The notes under the pieces were generated by a model. It was not told the origin of the DNA. It saw only the letters and a list, made by a program, of their open reading frames with translations, and searched no databases. From Chryseobacterium mucoviscidosis (GTDB lineage: Bacteria; Bacteroidota; Bacteroidia; Flavobacteriales; Weeksellaceae): 64,000 bases of DNA. Shown here piece by piece: positions 44,211 to 53,286 of the stretch. The position numbers and the translations under genes were made by a program. The stretch spans positions 1 through 64,000 of the forward strand of contig NZ_MVAG01000105.1 in the NCBI RefSeq assembly GCF_002177115.1. Reading direction: 5' to 3'. Positions within the stretch are counted from its first letter, which is position 1, and every line of letters starts with the position of its first letter.

Positions 44211-45095
44211 TTAGTCGTTATAGACCGAAGTTTTATAAGCAATGATGGTGTTTTTCATCAGCATCGCTCTTGTCATAGGTCCTACTCCTCCCGGAACCGG
44301 CGTGATCCAGCTTGCTTTTGCTGCACAGCTATCGAAATCTACATCACCTGCCAAATAGTATCCTTTCGGAGAATCGTCGTCTACTCTTGTAATACCTACG
44401 TCCACAATTACAGCTCCGTCTTTAATCATTTCACCTTTTAAGAAATGAGGATCGCCTAAAGCGGTAATTACGATGTCTGCTTTTTTTGTATATTCTTCGA
44501 TGTCTTTAGTGTAAGAATGTGTTAACGTTACCGTAGAATTTCCCGGGAAATCTTTTCTTCCCATCAGAATGCTCATCGGTCTTCCTACAATTTTACTTCT
44601 TCCGATAATTACACAGTCTTTACCTTTTGTTTCAATATTATATCTTTCCAGTAAGGTTAAAATTCCAAACGGTGTTGCCGGTAAAAACGTATCCATTTCC
44701 AATGCCATTTTCCCGAAATTTTCTGGGTGGAAACCGTCAACATCTTTTCTCGGATCAATTGCGTTGATGATTTTTTCCTGATCAATCTGCTTTGGTAAAG
44801 GCAACTGAACGATAAATCCGTCTACTGCTTTCGACTTATTTAATTCATCGATCTTTTCCAATAATTCAGATTCTGAAACGGTGCTTGGAAATTTAATTAA
44901 GCTCGACTGAAATCCAACCTCTTCACAATCTTTCACTTTTGCATTTACATAAGCCTTACTTGCTCCGTTGTTTCCCACAAGAATCGCTACCAAATGTGGA
45001 GCCCTTCTCTTGTTGGCAAGAATTTTTTCTACTTCAGCCTTAATTTCCTGTTTTATTTCTTTGGATACTTTTAATCCGTCAAGAATTTGTGCCAT
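44211..45095 (-). CDS. folD: Methylenetetrahydrofolate dehydrogenase/cyclohydrolase
   Basis: 294 residues, bifunctional folate enzyme making 10-formyl-THF from 5,10-methylene-THF with NADP. Motifs: VGNNGASKAYVNAKVKDCEEVG (catalytic Lys region), DGFIVQLPLPKQ, VIIGRSKIVGRPM (Rossmann) and PVPGGVGPMTRAML near the end. Full length. Lies 29 nt after the toxin gene and 6 nt before queE on one strand. Confidence 0.96.
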   Translation of the reverse strand: MAQILDGLKVSKEIKQEIKAEVEKILANKRRAPHLVAILVGNNGASKAYVNAKVKDCEEVGFQSSLIKFPSTVSESELLEKIDELNKSKAVDGFIVQLPLPKQIDQEKIINAIDPRKDVDGFHPENFGKMALEMDTFLPATPFGILTLLERYNIETKGKDCVIIGRSKIVGRPMSILMGRKDFPGNSTVTLTHSYTKDIEEYTKKADIVITALGDPHFLKGEMIKDGAVIVDVGITRVDDDSPKGYYLAGDVDFDSCAAKASWITPVPGGVGPMTRAMLMKNTIIAYKTSVYND

Positions 45096-45124
45096 TTTTA
45101 CTTTATTACTTTTTATTAGATTTT

Positions 45125-45415
45125 TTATGGATATTTTTCCGGATTTTGGTGGGTGCAGAAAACGGAGAGAATATTTACGATTTTTTCTTTTTCATATACA
45201 TCAAATAAAACTAAATAAGGCAGTTTCTTTAAAGGAATTGCTCTTACATCTTTATATTTTACTGCGAAAAAAGGATTTATTTGCAAAGATTTATAAGCGT
45301 CCAATAATTTTTTCTTAAAACTCTTAGCTGCAGATTGAGATTGCATTTTATAATATTTAATGGCATCATCAATATTATTGTTTGCAATTGGAGAAACCAA
45401 AATTTTAAATGCCAT
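45125..45415 (-). CDS. RelE/ParE-family toxin
   Basis: 96 residues, small beta-alpha fold of the RelE/ParE superfamily: VSPIANNNIDDAIKYY at the start, YKSLQINPFFAVKYKDVRAIPL (ending in basic residues) and YLVLFDVYEKEKIVNILSVFCTHQNPEKY at the end. Overlaps the antitoxin by 11 nt and follows it, the usual order. Whether it cuts mRNA at the ribosome (RelE) or poisons gyrase (ParE) is not readable. Sits between pgi and folD. Confidence 0.85.
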   Translation of the reverse strand: MAFKILVSPIANNNIDDAIKYYKMQSQSAAKSFKKKLLDAYKSLQINPFFAVKYKDVRAIPLKKLPYLVLFDVYEKEKIVNILSVFCTHQNPEKYP

Positions 45416-45623
45416 ACTTTTCGGAAATTCTCTTTAACGATTCGAATGCATCTACCGATTGTGATCTGTCTTGTTTTAAAGCTTCATCAATTACCCTTTT
45501 CATTTCATCCGTCAGCTCAAAATCATCCTCATTTTTTTCAAAGCTGATTTTCATCTTTTTCAAAAGATTTTCCATTAAAGTTTCTTCTTCTTTATTTTTA
45601 AGATGGATGGTAATGGTACTCAT
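45405..45623 (-). CDS. Antitoxin of the RelE/ParE pair
   Basis: 72 residues from the ATG at 45623; the longer frame to 45662 has no support. N-terminus TITIHLKNKEEETLMENLLKKMKI looks like a short DNA-binding/dimer region, the acidic C-terminal helix (FELTDEMKRVIDEALKQD, RSQSVDAFESLKRISEKYGI) would wrap the toxin. A TAATTTTG element lies just upstream (45641-45648, minus), suggesting its own promoter inside the pgi-folD run. Confidence 0.85.
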   Translation of the reverse strand: MSTITIHLKNKEEETLMENLLKKMKISFEKNEDDFELTDEMKRVIDEALKQDRSQSVDAFESLKRISEKYGI

Positions 45624-45666
45624 ATCTTTGTATTTTTTATCAAAATTAACGAAAATCAGCAATAAT

Positions 45667-47307
45667 TTATTTGTTTGCTTTATAATAATTAATCAATCCG
45701 TTGGTTGAAGAATCGTGAGAACTAACTGCTTCATTGCTTTCAAGTTCCGGTAAAATTTTATTCGCTAAAACTTTTCCTAATTCCACACCGAACTGGTCAA
45801 AACTGAAAATATTCCAGATCACCCCCTGAACGAAAATTTTATGCTCATACAATGCAATTAACTGTCCTAATGAAAAAGGAGTTAATTCGTTGAATAATAT
45901 TGAGTTAGTTGGTGTATTTCCATGGAAGACTTTATAATTTAATAAAAACTCAATTTCCTCATCAGATTTTCCTGAAGCTTTTAATTCTGCTTCTACTTCT
46001 TCTTCCGTTTTCCCGAAGGCAAGTGCCTCAGTCTGAGCAAAAAAGTTCGCCAGTAATTTATCCTGATGGTCAGAAACTTTATTCGGGCTTTTCGCATATG
46101 CAATAAAATCCGCAGGAATCAGTTCTGTTCCCTGATGAATCAACTGATAGAAAGCGTGCTGTCCGTTTGTTCCCGGCTCTCCCCAGATAATCGGTCCGGT
46201 TTCATATTCTACAAATTCACCGTTTCTGTCCACACATTTTCCGTTACTTTCCATATCACCCTGCTGGAAATAAGCAGGAAAACGGTCTAAATACTGAGAA
46301 TATGGAAGAATCGCATGAGTAGTTGCTGCATAGAAGTTTCTGTACCATATTCCGATCAGCCCCATTAAAACAGGAATATTTTCTCCAAAATCTGCCGTCT
46401 GGAAATGTTGGTCTGTATCGTAAGCTCCTCTTAATAATTGTTCAAAATTTTCATAACCCACTGCAAGAACGATACTTAAGCCGATTGCACTCCAAAGCGA
46501 ATATCTTCCACCAACCCAATCCCAGAACTCGAATATGTTTTCCTCTGCAATTCCGAAGTCTTTAACTGCCTGTACGTTAGTAGATAAAGCGACAAAATGT
46601 TTTGCCACATCTTCCTGTTTTCCCGCTTTTAAGAACCAGTCTTTGGCTGAATTGGCATTCGTCATTGTTTCCTGAGTGGTAAATGTCTTGGAAGCAATGA
46701 TAAATAAAGTGGTTTCAGGATTTAAAGTTTTCACAGTTTCCGCCAGATGATTTCCGTCTACATTGGAAACAAAATGAACGTTTAACCTTGTTTTAAAATG
46801 CTTCAAAGCCGAAACGACCATCACAGGTCCCAAGTCTGAACCTCCGATTCCGATGTTCACCACATCTGTAATTTCTTTTCCTGTAAAACCTTTGTGATCC
46901 CCTGAAATAATGCTTTCGGAAAAAGATTTCATATGATCCAGAACTCTTTTGATCTGAGGCTTTATATTTTCGCCGTCAACCAGAATTTCTTTATCTGAAA
47001 AATCCCTCAAAGCTGTGTGCAAAACTGCTCTTCCTTCCGTTTCGTTAATTTTGTCTCCCGAAAACATTTTGGAAATCGCATCTTTCAATTCACATTCTTC
47101 CGCAAGATTTAAAAGAAGATTTTTCGTTTTGGAATCTATTAAATTTTTAGAATAATCAAACAAAAAATTAGGTCTTTTGATTGAAAATTCATTGAAACGA
47201 TTCGGATTATACTGAAAAAGGCTTCTTAAATCGAAATCATTATTCGCAAATTGGTCGTCAAGTGCTTTCCAGCTATTGGTTTGAGTAGGATTTATTTTTG
47301 ATAACAT
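45667..47307 (-). CDS. pgi: Glucose-6-phosphate isomerase
   Basis: 546 residues; interconverts glucose-6-phosphate and fructose-6-phosphate in glycolysis and gluconeogenesis. Signatures [24 protein letters not shown], the catalytic stretch around [19 protein letters not shown] and [13 protein letters not shown]. Full length, standard type rather than the cupin type. First of a minus-strand run; 43 nt before the antitoxin. Confidence 0.96.
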   Translation of the reverse strand: MLSKINPTQTNSWKALDDQFANNDFDLRSLFQYNPNRFNEFSIKRPNFLFDYSKNLIDSKTKNLLLNLAEECELKDAISKMFSGDKINETEGRAVLHTALRDFSDKEILVDGENIKPQIKRVLDHMKSFSESIISGDHKGFTGKEITDVVNIGIGGSDLGPVMVVSALKHFKTRLNVHFVSNVDGNHLAETVKTLNPETTLFIIASKTFTTQETMTNANSAKDWFLKAGKQEDVAKHFVALSTNVQAVKDFGIAEENIFEFWDWVGGRYSLWSAIGLSIVLAVGYENFEQLLRGAYDTDQHFQTADFGENIPVLMGLIGIWYRNFYAATTHAILPYSQYLDRFPAYFQQGDMESNGKCVDRNGEFVEYETGPIIWGEPGTNGQHAFYQLIHQGTELIPADFIAYAKSPNKVSDHQDKLLANFFAQTEALAFGKTEEEVEAELKASGKSDEEIEFLLNYKVFHGNTPTNSILFNELTPFSLGQLIALYEHKIFVQGVIWNIFSFDQFGVELGKVLANKILPELESNEAVSSHDSSTNGLINYYKANK

Positions 47308-47508
47308 ATCTTTAGAAATTAAGGTTTTGTGACTTCGGATTCAGGATTGTTGAATTCCAAATCCTCATGTAAAATTATTGATTTGCAAATTTACGGAATT
47401 TTAGTTCAATCATATTAATGGATGATTAAAAATCAAATGTATGTTGAGTAACAAATGAATTTTTAAAATTTAAAATGCTTATTTTTAGGCATAATATTTC
47501 ATGACATC

Positions 47509-48939
47509 ATGCTGAACAGAAGAAATTTTATTAAAAAGTCATCTTTGGGAGTAGGATTTTTTGCTTTGCCTGTTTCTGCAAGCTTTTTATTTGCAAACGA
47601 TTATGTCTCTAAAAGACCGCCCTTGAGCGAAAGGAAATTTACTTCTGAGGCTGTTGAGAAAACCATTAAGACCATCAAAAAATCAATTGCTGATGAAGAA
47701 TTGGCGTGGATGTTTGAAAACTGTTTTCCGAATACTTTAGATACCACGGTAAAATTTTACCAGAAAAACAATAAACCTTACACGTATGTGATCACAGGAG
47801 ATATTAATGCGATGTGGCTTCGGGATTCTTCCGCGCAGGTTTATCCGTATTTAAGTCTCGCTAACGAAGATGAAAAACTGAAAAATCTTCTGAAAGGCGT
47901 CATTAATAAGCAGGTTGAATGCGTTCTTCTTGATTCTTATGCCAATGCATTTTTCAATGATGCCAATAAAGTAAGTGAATGGAAAAATGATTCTACCCAG
48001 ATGAAACCCGGAATTCATGAAAGAAAATGGGAGATCGATTCACTTTGCTATGTTATGAGATTATCTTACAATTATTGGAAAATAACAGGAGATTCTTCCG
48101 TTTTTGATTCCGACTGGAAAAAAGCGATGCTTTTAATTTTGCAGACTTTTAAAGAACAGCAGCGAAAAGATTCAAAAGGGCCATATAAATTTCAGCGATC
48201 TAACGGAAATCCTCTGGACACACAATTTGCCGGAGGTTATGGAAATCCTACAAAGAAAGTGGGGCTGATTCATTCAATGTTCAGGCCTTCGGATGATGCG
48301 ACTTTTTATCCGTTTTTAATTTCTTCCAATATGTTTGCTGTGGTTTCTTTGAGGGAGACTGCGGAAATTTTTTCTGAAATTTTTAAAGATGAAAATACCG
48401 CCGCTCAGTTTAAAAATTTAGCTGAAGAAGTGGATGAAGCCATTCAGAAATATGCAGTTTTAAATCATCCGGAAGCTGGGAAAATTTATGCCTTGGAAAT
48501 CGATGGTTTCGGAAATGCTTTATTTATGGATGATGCCAATGTCCCGAATTTATTATCCATTCCGTATTTGGGTTACAGATCCAAAGAAGACGAAATCTAT
48601 AAAAATACCCGAAAATTTTCTTTAAGTAAAGCAAATCCGTGGTTTAGCGAGGGTGAATTTGCCAAAGGAATTGGCGGACCGCACATCGGAGAGCATAAAA
48701 TCTGGCCTTTGGGTTTGATTATGCAGGCTTTGACAACTGATAATGATGAGGAAATTGTTTCCTGCTTAAAAATGCTGAAAGCCACTCATGCCGGAACCGG
48801 ATTTATCCACGAATCTTTTGATGTAGATAATCCGAAAGACTTTACAAGAGCTTGGTTTGCATGGGCAAATACATTGTTTGGAGAATTGATTCTTCATCTC
48901 CATACAACAAAACCGGAAATCCTGAAAAGAAAGTTGTAA
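47509..48939 (+). CDS. GH125 family exo-alpha-1,6-mannosidase, exported
   Basis: 476 residues. N-terminus with RRNFIKKSSLGVGFFALPVS, a twin-arginine-like signal. The GH125 signature stretch TGDINAMWLRDSSAQVYPYL (95-114) and later RRSNGNPLDTQ-like/MFRPSDDATFYPFLI and FTRAWFAWANTLFGE blocks match this family of mannosidases. Likely trims mannose from glycoprotein glycans in the periplasm or at the surface. Divergent from pgi, convergent on the DUF4349 gene. Confidence 0.9.
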   Translation: MLNRRNFIKKSSLGVGFFALPVSASFLFANDYVSKRPPLSERKFTSEAVEKTIKTIKKSIADEELAWMFENCFPNTLDTTVKFYQKNNKPYTYVITGDINAMWLRDSSAQVYPYLSLANEDEKLKNLLKGVINKQVECVLLDSYANAFFNDANKVSEWKNDSTQMKPGIHERKWEIDSLCYVMRLSYNYWKITGDSSVFDSDWKKAMLLILQTFKEQQRKDSKGPYKFQRSNGNPLDTQFAGGYGNPTKKVGLIHSMFRPSDDATFYPFLISSNMFAVVSLRETAEIFSEIFKDENTAAQFKNLAEEVDEAIQKYAVLNHPEAGKIYALEIDGFGNALFMDDANVPNLLSIPYLGYRSKEDEIYKNTRKFSLSKANPWFSEGEFAKGIGGPHIGEHKIWPLGLIMQALTTDNDEEIVSCLKMLKATHAGTGFIHESFDVDNPKDFTRAWFAWANTLFGELILHLHTTKPEILKRKL

Positions 48940-48945
48940 GCATAA

Positions 48946-48972
48946 AAACCTCCGGATTTACCGAAGGTTTAT
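48946..48972. terminator. Bidirectional terminator
   Basis: Stem AAACCTCCGG / CCGAAGGTTT (48946-48955 with 48961-48970, one mismatch). Between convergent genes. Confidence 0.75.
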
Positions 48973-49012
48973 TGTAAAATTTAAAATATATAGATAACCG
49001 AAGTTAGGATTG

Positions 49013-49921
49013 CTAAATTTCTGTGGTAGGCTGTTTTTTAGCAGGTTTTCTTTTTCTTACGAAATAAACAACAGCAATTCCTATTAATATAATTGGCCAG
49101 ACTGTGATGAGTCCTACTACAATTTTCTGGATCAGATAATATCCTTCCACGAAAGCTGATTTTGCGCTGTACAGAAAATCAAATTTGTACTTATCGTCTA
49201 TGCTTTGTGTGTTGGTAACTGCAATTTCTGCGACTCGTATTTTGGGTTCTTTGATGTAAATATCAACGGTGCTGTATTTCAACATGTCCGTCATATTCAT
49301 GCTTTCCAGTTGCTGGCTGTTTCCTTCTTTCATATTTTCATCGCTCATGGTTACTTTGTCTTTATTTACCTTCATCTGAGCAATATTGTTGGTTGTTTTT
49401 TTGTTTCGCTGAGCTTCCAGAGCAGAATATTTAATATTTGCCGTTACATCTTCCGCATTAATCGATCTTGCATTCAGGAACAGTTTTTTATTGTTAATTA
49501 AAGTGAGCAGTTCGCCCAATTTTTCTGTAGGAACTCTTACCTGCATGGCATTTTCGGACTGATATTTTTTTATCAGCATTGCCTGTTCATCCGATGTATT
49601 GTAGGTTTCCTCAGAAACCACATTGCTTTTCAGGTCGCTGTGCGTTACGAAGCCTCCCAATTCCTGAACGGATTTTTCAATGGATATGGTCGCGTCATAG
49701 ACATCTTTTACTTCCATATTCACGTCTGCGGTTTTAATGAACTGCTTGTCTTTTACTTTCATGGTTGCCACAGAAGAAACACTGTCTGAAGATATTGCTA
49801 TTGCTGAATCAGCAGATGCATATTTTTCAAGATTTTCGGAAGAAACTTCTCCTTTTTTGCATGAATAAATTCCCAGTAAAAGTGCTGTTGCGATGCTTAG
49901 TCTGATGTACTTCGTTTTCAT
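49013..49921 (-). CDS. DUF4349 lipoprotein with C-terminal membrane span
   Basis: 302 residues. Lipobox LLGIYSC (Cys21), then the DUF4349 core (about 60-250: FIKTADVNMEVKDVYDATISIEKSV, GGFVTHSD, MQVRVPTEKLGELLTLI, a coiled-coil helix) and one span near 265-287 followed by RKRKPAKK. The envelope function of DUF4349 proteins is not known. Confidence 0.88.
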   Translation of the reverse strand: MKTKYIRLSIATALLLGIYSCKKGEVSSENLEKYASADSAIAISSDSVSSVATMKVKDKQFIKTADVNMEVKDVYDATISIEKSVQELGGFVTHSDLKSNVVSEETYNTSDEQAMLIKKYQSENAMQVRVPTEKLGELLTLINNKKLFLNARSINAEDVTANIKYSALEAQRNKKTTNNIAQMKVNKDKVTMSDENMKEGNSQQLESMNMTDMLKYSTVDIYIKEPKIRVAEIAVTNTQSIDDKYKFDFLYSAKSAFVEGYYLIQKIVVGLITVWPIILIGIAVVYFVRKRKPAKKQPTTEI

Positions 49922-50127
49922 AGATATAGATTTTTAATGTTTTGCTTATCCCAAAGTTCAGACAGAATCATTTGTAATATTTGAAAATGAAACGTAAAAA
50001 TTCTGTAAAGAGAAATTCTGTTTTAAGTGGTTGTAATTCATTGTTTTGTAAATTGTGGGCTATTCAGCTACCTCATTTTCGGAGTAATTTTTGCTGTTCT
50101 TTTACAAATCAAACACAACAAATTATT

Positions 50128-51486
50128 ATGTCAAATACTTTTTCCAAAATCCGAAACGCCATAGAATTATTCAGATCCATAGATTTTGATCAGTTAAGTG
50201 CTATTTCTCAAAAGGTAAATCTTCCCAAGCTGATGGAAAATTTCTCCAAATTAGACGATAAACAGCTTAACGGAATGATGAAAATGCTCGATCCGAATAA
50301 AAAGAAGAAAGAGCTTCCTGATATAGACGGCGATTTCTACGACATCTATCACACATTAAGTCCTGAACAGCGGGAAATTCAGTTAAAAGTGAGAGCGTTC
50401 ATGGAAAAAGAAGTAAAACCGCTTGTTAATCACTATTGGCTGCGTGATGAATTTCCTCACGAACTGATTCCAAAATTTCAAAAACTGAATATCTGCGGAG
50501 TTACTTACGAAGGGTACGGCTGTCCCGGAATGCCTTTTCTAATGGAAGGTGTTATTGCGATGGAAATGGCTAGAATTGATGCTTCCATTGCTACCTTTTT
50601 CGGAGTGCAGTCCGGTTTGTCGATGGGTTCCATTTATATCTGCGGTTCCGAAGAGCAAAAACAGAAATGGCTTCCACAGATGCAGAAGTTTGAAAAAATC
50701 GGAGCCTTTGGATTAACAGAACCCGAAGTAGGTTCCGGAGCAGCGGGAGGATTAACGGTAACCTGCAAAAAAACACCTGAAGGCTGGATTCTGAACGGAC
50801 AGAAAAAATGGATCGGAAATGCAACGTTTGCAGATTTAATTATTATTTGGGCAAGAGATCTTGATGATGGAGAAGTGAAAGGATTTATTGTTGAAAAAGA
50901 CAATCCGGGGTATTCTGTTGAGAAAATCAAAGGAAAAATGGCGTTGAGAATTGTTCAGAATGGTTTGATTACGCTGAAAGATTGTTTGGTGACAGAAGAA
51001 AACAGGTTGCAGAATGCCAATTCCTTTAAAGACACCGCAAAAGTTTTGCAAATGACGAGAGCTGGAGTAGCATGGATGGCTACAGGATGTGCAAGAGGAG
51101 CGTATGAAAGTGCGTTGGATTACACCAGAAAAAGAGAGCAGTTCGGGAAACCGATTGCTTCCTTCCAGATGATTCAGGGACATCTGGTAGAAATGCTTTC
51201 CAATCTTACGGCAATGCAGACCATGGTTTTCAGGCTTTCTGAAATGCAGGATGAAGGAATTTTAAAAGATGAGCACGCTTCTTTAGCCAAAGTTTTCTGT
51301 ACCATGAGAACCAGAGATATTGTTTCCAGAGCGCGTGAAGTGATGGGCGGAAACGGAATTCTGCTGGAATATGATGTGGCAAGATTTGTAGCCGATGCGG
51401 AAGCGATTTATTCTTACGAAGGAACAAAAGAAATCAACTCCCTGATTGTAGGAAGATCAATTACGGGTTTCAGTGCATTTGTATAA
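50128..51486 (+). CDS. Acyl-CoA dehydrogenase, glutaryl-CoA dehydrogenase-like
   Basis: 452 residues from the ATG at 50128. The frame extends to 49981 but that stretch is spacer-like with a Cys/Phe-rich translation. FAD enzyme that passes electrons to ETF. The catalytic base is Glu431 in YSYEGTKEINSLIVGRSITGF, the glutaryl-CoA-dehydrogenase position and context; FAD/ETF surface GAFGLTEPEVGSGAAG is present. About 60 N-terminal residues precede the standard fold. Whether the substrate is glutaryl-CoA or another acyl-CoA is open. Confidence 0.9.
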   Translation: MSNTFSKIRNAIELFRSIDFDQLSAISQKVNLPKLMENFSKLDDKQLNGMMKMLDPNKKKKELPDIDGDFYDIYHTLSPEQREIQLKVRAFMEKEVKPLVNHYWLRDEFPHELIPKFQKLNICGVTYEGYGCPGMPFLMEGVIAMEMARIDASIATFFGVQSGLSMGSIYICGSEEQKQKWLPQMQKFEKIGAFGLTEPEVGSGAAGGLTVTCKKTPEGWILNGQKKWIGNATFADLIIIWARDLDDGEVKGFIVEKDNPGYSVEKIKGKMALRIVQNGLITLKDCLVTEENRLQNANSFKDTAKVLQMTRAGVAWMATGCARGAYESALDYTRKREQFGKPIASFQMIQGHLVEMLSNLTAMQTMVFRLSEMQDEGILKDEHASLAKVFCTMRTRDIVSRAREVMGGNGILLEYDVARFVADAEAIYSYEGTKEINSLIVGRSITGFSAFV

Positions 51487-51626
51487 TATTAAAAGTGAAT
51501 GGTCAATTTGTTTCTCAATTTTACGATTTTCATACTACAATTTTTATTAAACTCAGATAAAATTATTGTTAACTGATTAGAAGAAAATAAAATTTAAATA
51601 AATTCTCAGTTTTGAGAAATATTTAT

Positions 51627-51657
51627 TGAATTATATGAATTGATTTAATATATTTGT
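51627..51657 (+). promoter_or_regulatory. Promoter of the 51685 small peptide
   Basis: TTG (51627-51629), 20 nt, TATATTTG (51650-51657). Full consensus, 27 nt before the start codon, so the peptide has its own promoter. Confidence 0.8.
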
Positions 51658-51684
51658 TGTGCAAGACAAATAAAACTAAATATT

Positions 51685-51933
51685 ATGCTGAAAAATCTTA
51701 AAAAACTAAATCGTGCAGATTTAAGAGAAATTAAAGGAGGCGGTGGTGCAGAAAAATGCGATATCGGACCTGTTGGATGCCCTTGTAAAATTCCGCCGGG
51801 AGATCCTTGTTTAGGCGGAGGAGGAGATCCGGGAAATCCGGGAGATCCTGTAGGATATTGTCCGGACAGCGGAGAGTATATTTATTGTACAGCACTTTGT
51901 CCAAACGGATTACAGCCTCTTTGTGCATTGTAA
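51685..51933 (+). CDS. Gly/Pro/Cys-rich peptide with double-glycine leader (bacteriocin-like)
   Basis: 82 residues. Leader MLKNLKKLNRADLREIKGG (GG at 18-19), then a mature part with eight cysteines, strings of glycine and PGNPGDP and the motif CPCKIPPGDPC. Same leader style as the 1619-1810 peptide, where the related motif is PSGNPC. Own promoter and terminator; no exporter or immunity gene is adjacent. Probably secreted through a GG-type exporter elsewhere; activity unknown. Confidence 0.8.
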   Translation: MLKNLKKLNRADLREIKGGGGAEKCDIGPVGCPCKIPPGDPCLGGGGDPGNPGDPVGYCPDSGEYIYCTALCPNGLQPLCAL

Positions 51934-51938
51934 AAATA

Positions 51939-51969
51939 AAAGCCTTCAATTCTGAAGGCTTTCTTTTTT
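51939..51969. terminator. Bidirectional terminator
   Basis: Stem AAAGCCTTCA / TGAAGGCTTT (51939-51948 with 51953-51962), then TCTTTTTT. Between convergent genes. Confidence 0.9.
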
Positions 51970-51987
51970 ATAGTTAATGCTTGATAA

Positions 51988-53100
51988 TCAATCCATTTCC
52001 TTTAAAGTAATGTTCTTGGAGATTTTATAGGTTTTCTTCTTTTTATCAGGTTTTTCTTCTTCACCCAGCAATTTTCCCCAAGGCTGAAGTCCCTGAACTC
52101 TTTCGAAAATTATTTTAATGATGGCAATTGCCGGAATACAAAGAAACATCCCCGCAATTCCCCACAAATGTTCTCCGATAAGAATTCCGATAAATGAAAA
52201 TAATGCATTGATTTTTACTTTTGAGCCTACCACGAAAGGAAGAACAATATTTCCGTCCACAACATGGACTGCAATATATCCGATTGCTACATAAATACAG
52301 GTAGAAGGAGTAGAAGTGGCAAAAGCGATAAAACATGAAATCAAAAGACTGATGCAGATTCCCAGATACGGAATTACATTTAACAAGCCCGTAAGAACTC
52401 CTAAAAGAATGGCGTATTTTACTCCCAGAATCGTAAGAACAATAGAAGTAAGGACGGAAACGATTAAAATCTGAAGACACAATCCGATAATGTACTTTTT
52501 GGTCATCACTCTTACTTCGCCTACCACTTCCTGAACGCTGGCTTTATGTTTTTCATTAAAAACGGTAATAATAAAGTTATTTAAAACTCTTCTGTAATTC
52601 AAAATGAAGATAAAAAACAGAATAAAAAACACAAAAAATCCTAAACTCGAGGAAAAAATCCCAAAAGTAAAGCCCAGAATAACGCCGGATGAAGAAAGAA
52701 GTTTATTCAGTCCCTGATCAATATAGTTAAGCTGCTCATCTATTTTTACGTGAAAAGTTCTGGAAACCCAGTGCTGAATGTCTTCCGCAACCGAGGTGAA
52801 CTGCTTTTTAAGGTGTGGAATATCTTTGCTGAAATCCGAAAGCTGTGATCCGAAAAAGTAAATTAATCCCGTTAAAATAAACAGCATTATTAATACTGAA
52901 GCAATGGTAGACATCGATCTTGTAAATCTTAATCTTTTCTCCAGAAAATTGGCAACCGGCAGAAACAGCATCGCCATTAAAAATGCCAGAAAAAACGGAG
53001 CTAAAATACTCTGTCCCAAAGCAAGAAGATATCCCAATCCAATGATGGAAATAATAACCAGCGTGAGTTTTACAAGAAAAGGAAGTCGAAGTAAATTCAT
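51988..53100 (-). CDS. AI-2E family transporter (UPF0118 type)
   Basis: 370 residues, about eight spans with the long soluble loop typical of the family between the second and third spans (FSKDIPHLKKQFTSVAED) and the LLNVIPYLGICISLLIS and VGSKVKINALFSFIGILIGEHLWGIAGMF blocks. Members act as exporters or sodium/proton antiporters; the quorum-signal role in the name is proven only for some. Basic C-terminal tail. Confidence 0.9.
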   Translation of the reverse strand: MNLLRLPFLVKLTLVIISIIGLGYLLALGQSILAPFFLAFLMAMLFLPVANFLEKRLRFTRSMSTIASVLIMLFILTGLIYFFGSQLSDFSKDIPHLKKQFTSVAEDIQHWVSRTFHVKIDEQLNYIDQGLNKLLSSSGVILGFTFGIFSSSLGFFVFFILFFIFILNYRRVLNNFIITVFNEKHKASVQEVVGEVRVMTKKYIIGLCLQILIVSVLTSIVLTILGVKYAILLGVLTGLLNVIPYLGICISLLISCFIAFATSTPSTCIYVAIGYIAVHVVDGNIVLPFVVGSKVKINALFSFIGILIGEHLWGIAGMFLCIPAIAIIKIIFERVQGLQPWGKLLGEEEKPDKKKKTYKISKNITLKEMD

Positions 53101-53232
53101 GGTGTGAAAATCTGTTCTATAAAAATAATAAAAACCGTTCGAGTTAAGTGCTTTAACCTTTAAATCTTTTTCAACTCATTAGAAAAATGTATGCCATTTA
53201 ATAAGGCTGTTTACCTTTAGTAAAAAAACAAT

Positions 53233-53270
53233 AAAAAACACATCTCAAATCTGAGACGTGTTTTTTATTT
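53233..53270. terminator. Terminator after lon
   Basis: Stem AAAAAACACATCTCA / TGAGACGTGTTTTTT (53233-53247 with 53252-53266, one mismatch). On the minus strand it follows the lon stop. Confidence 0.85.
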
Positions 53271-53286
53271 AAATGATAAGTCTGAA

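Noticed and set aside
49981..50127. Upstream extension of the acyl-CoA dehydrogenase
   Set aside because: Spacer-like Cys/Phe-rich translation with no targeting function expected in bacteria; the ATG at 50128 begins a plausible protein.
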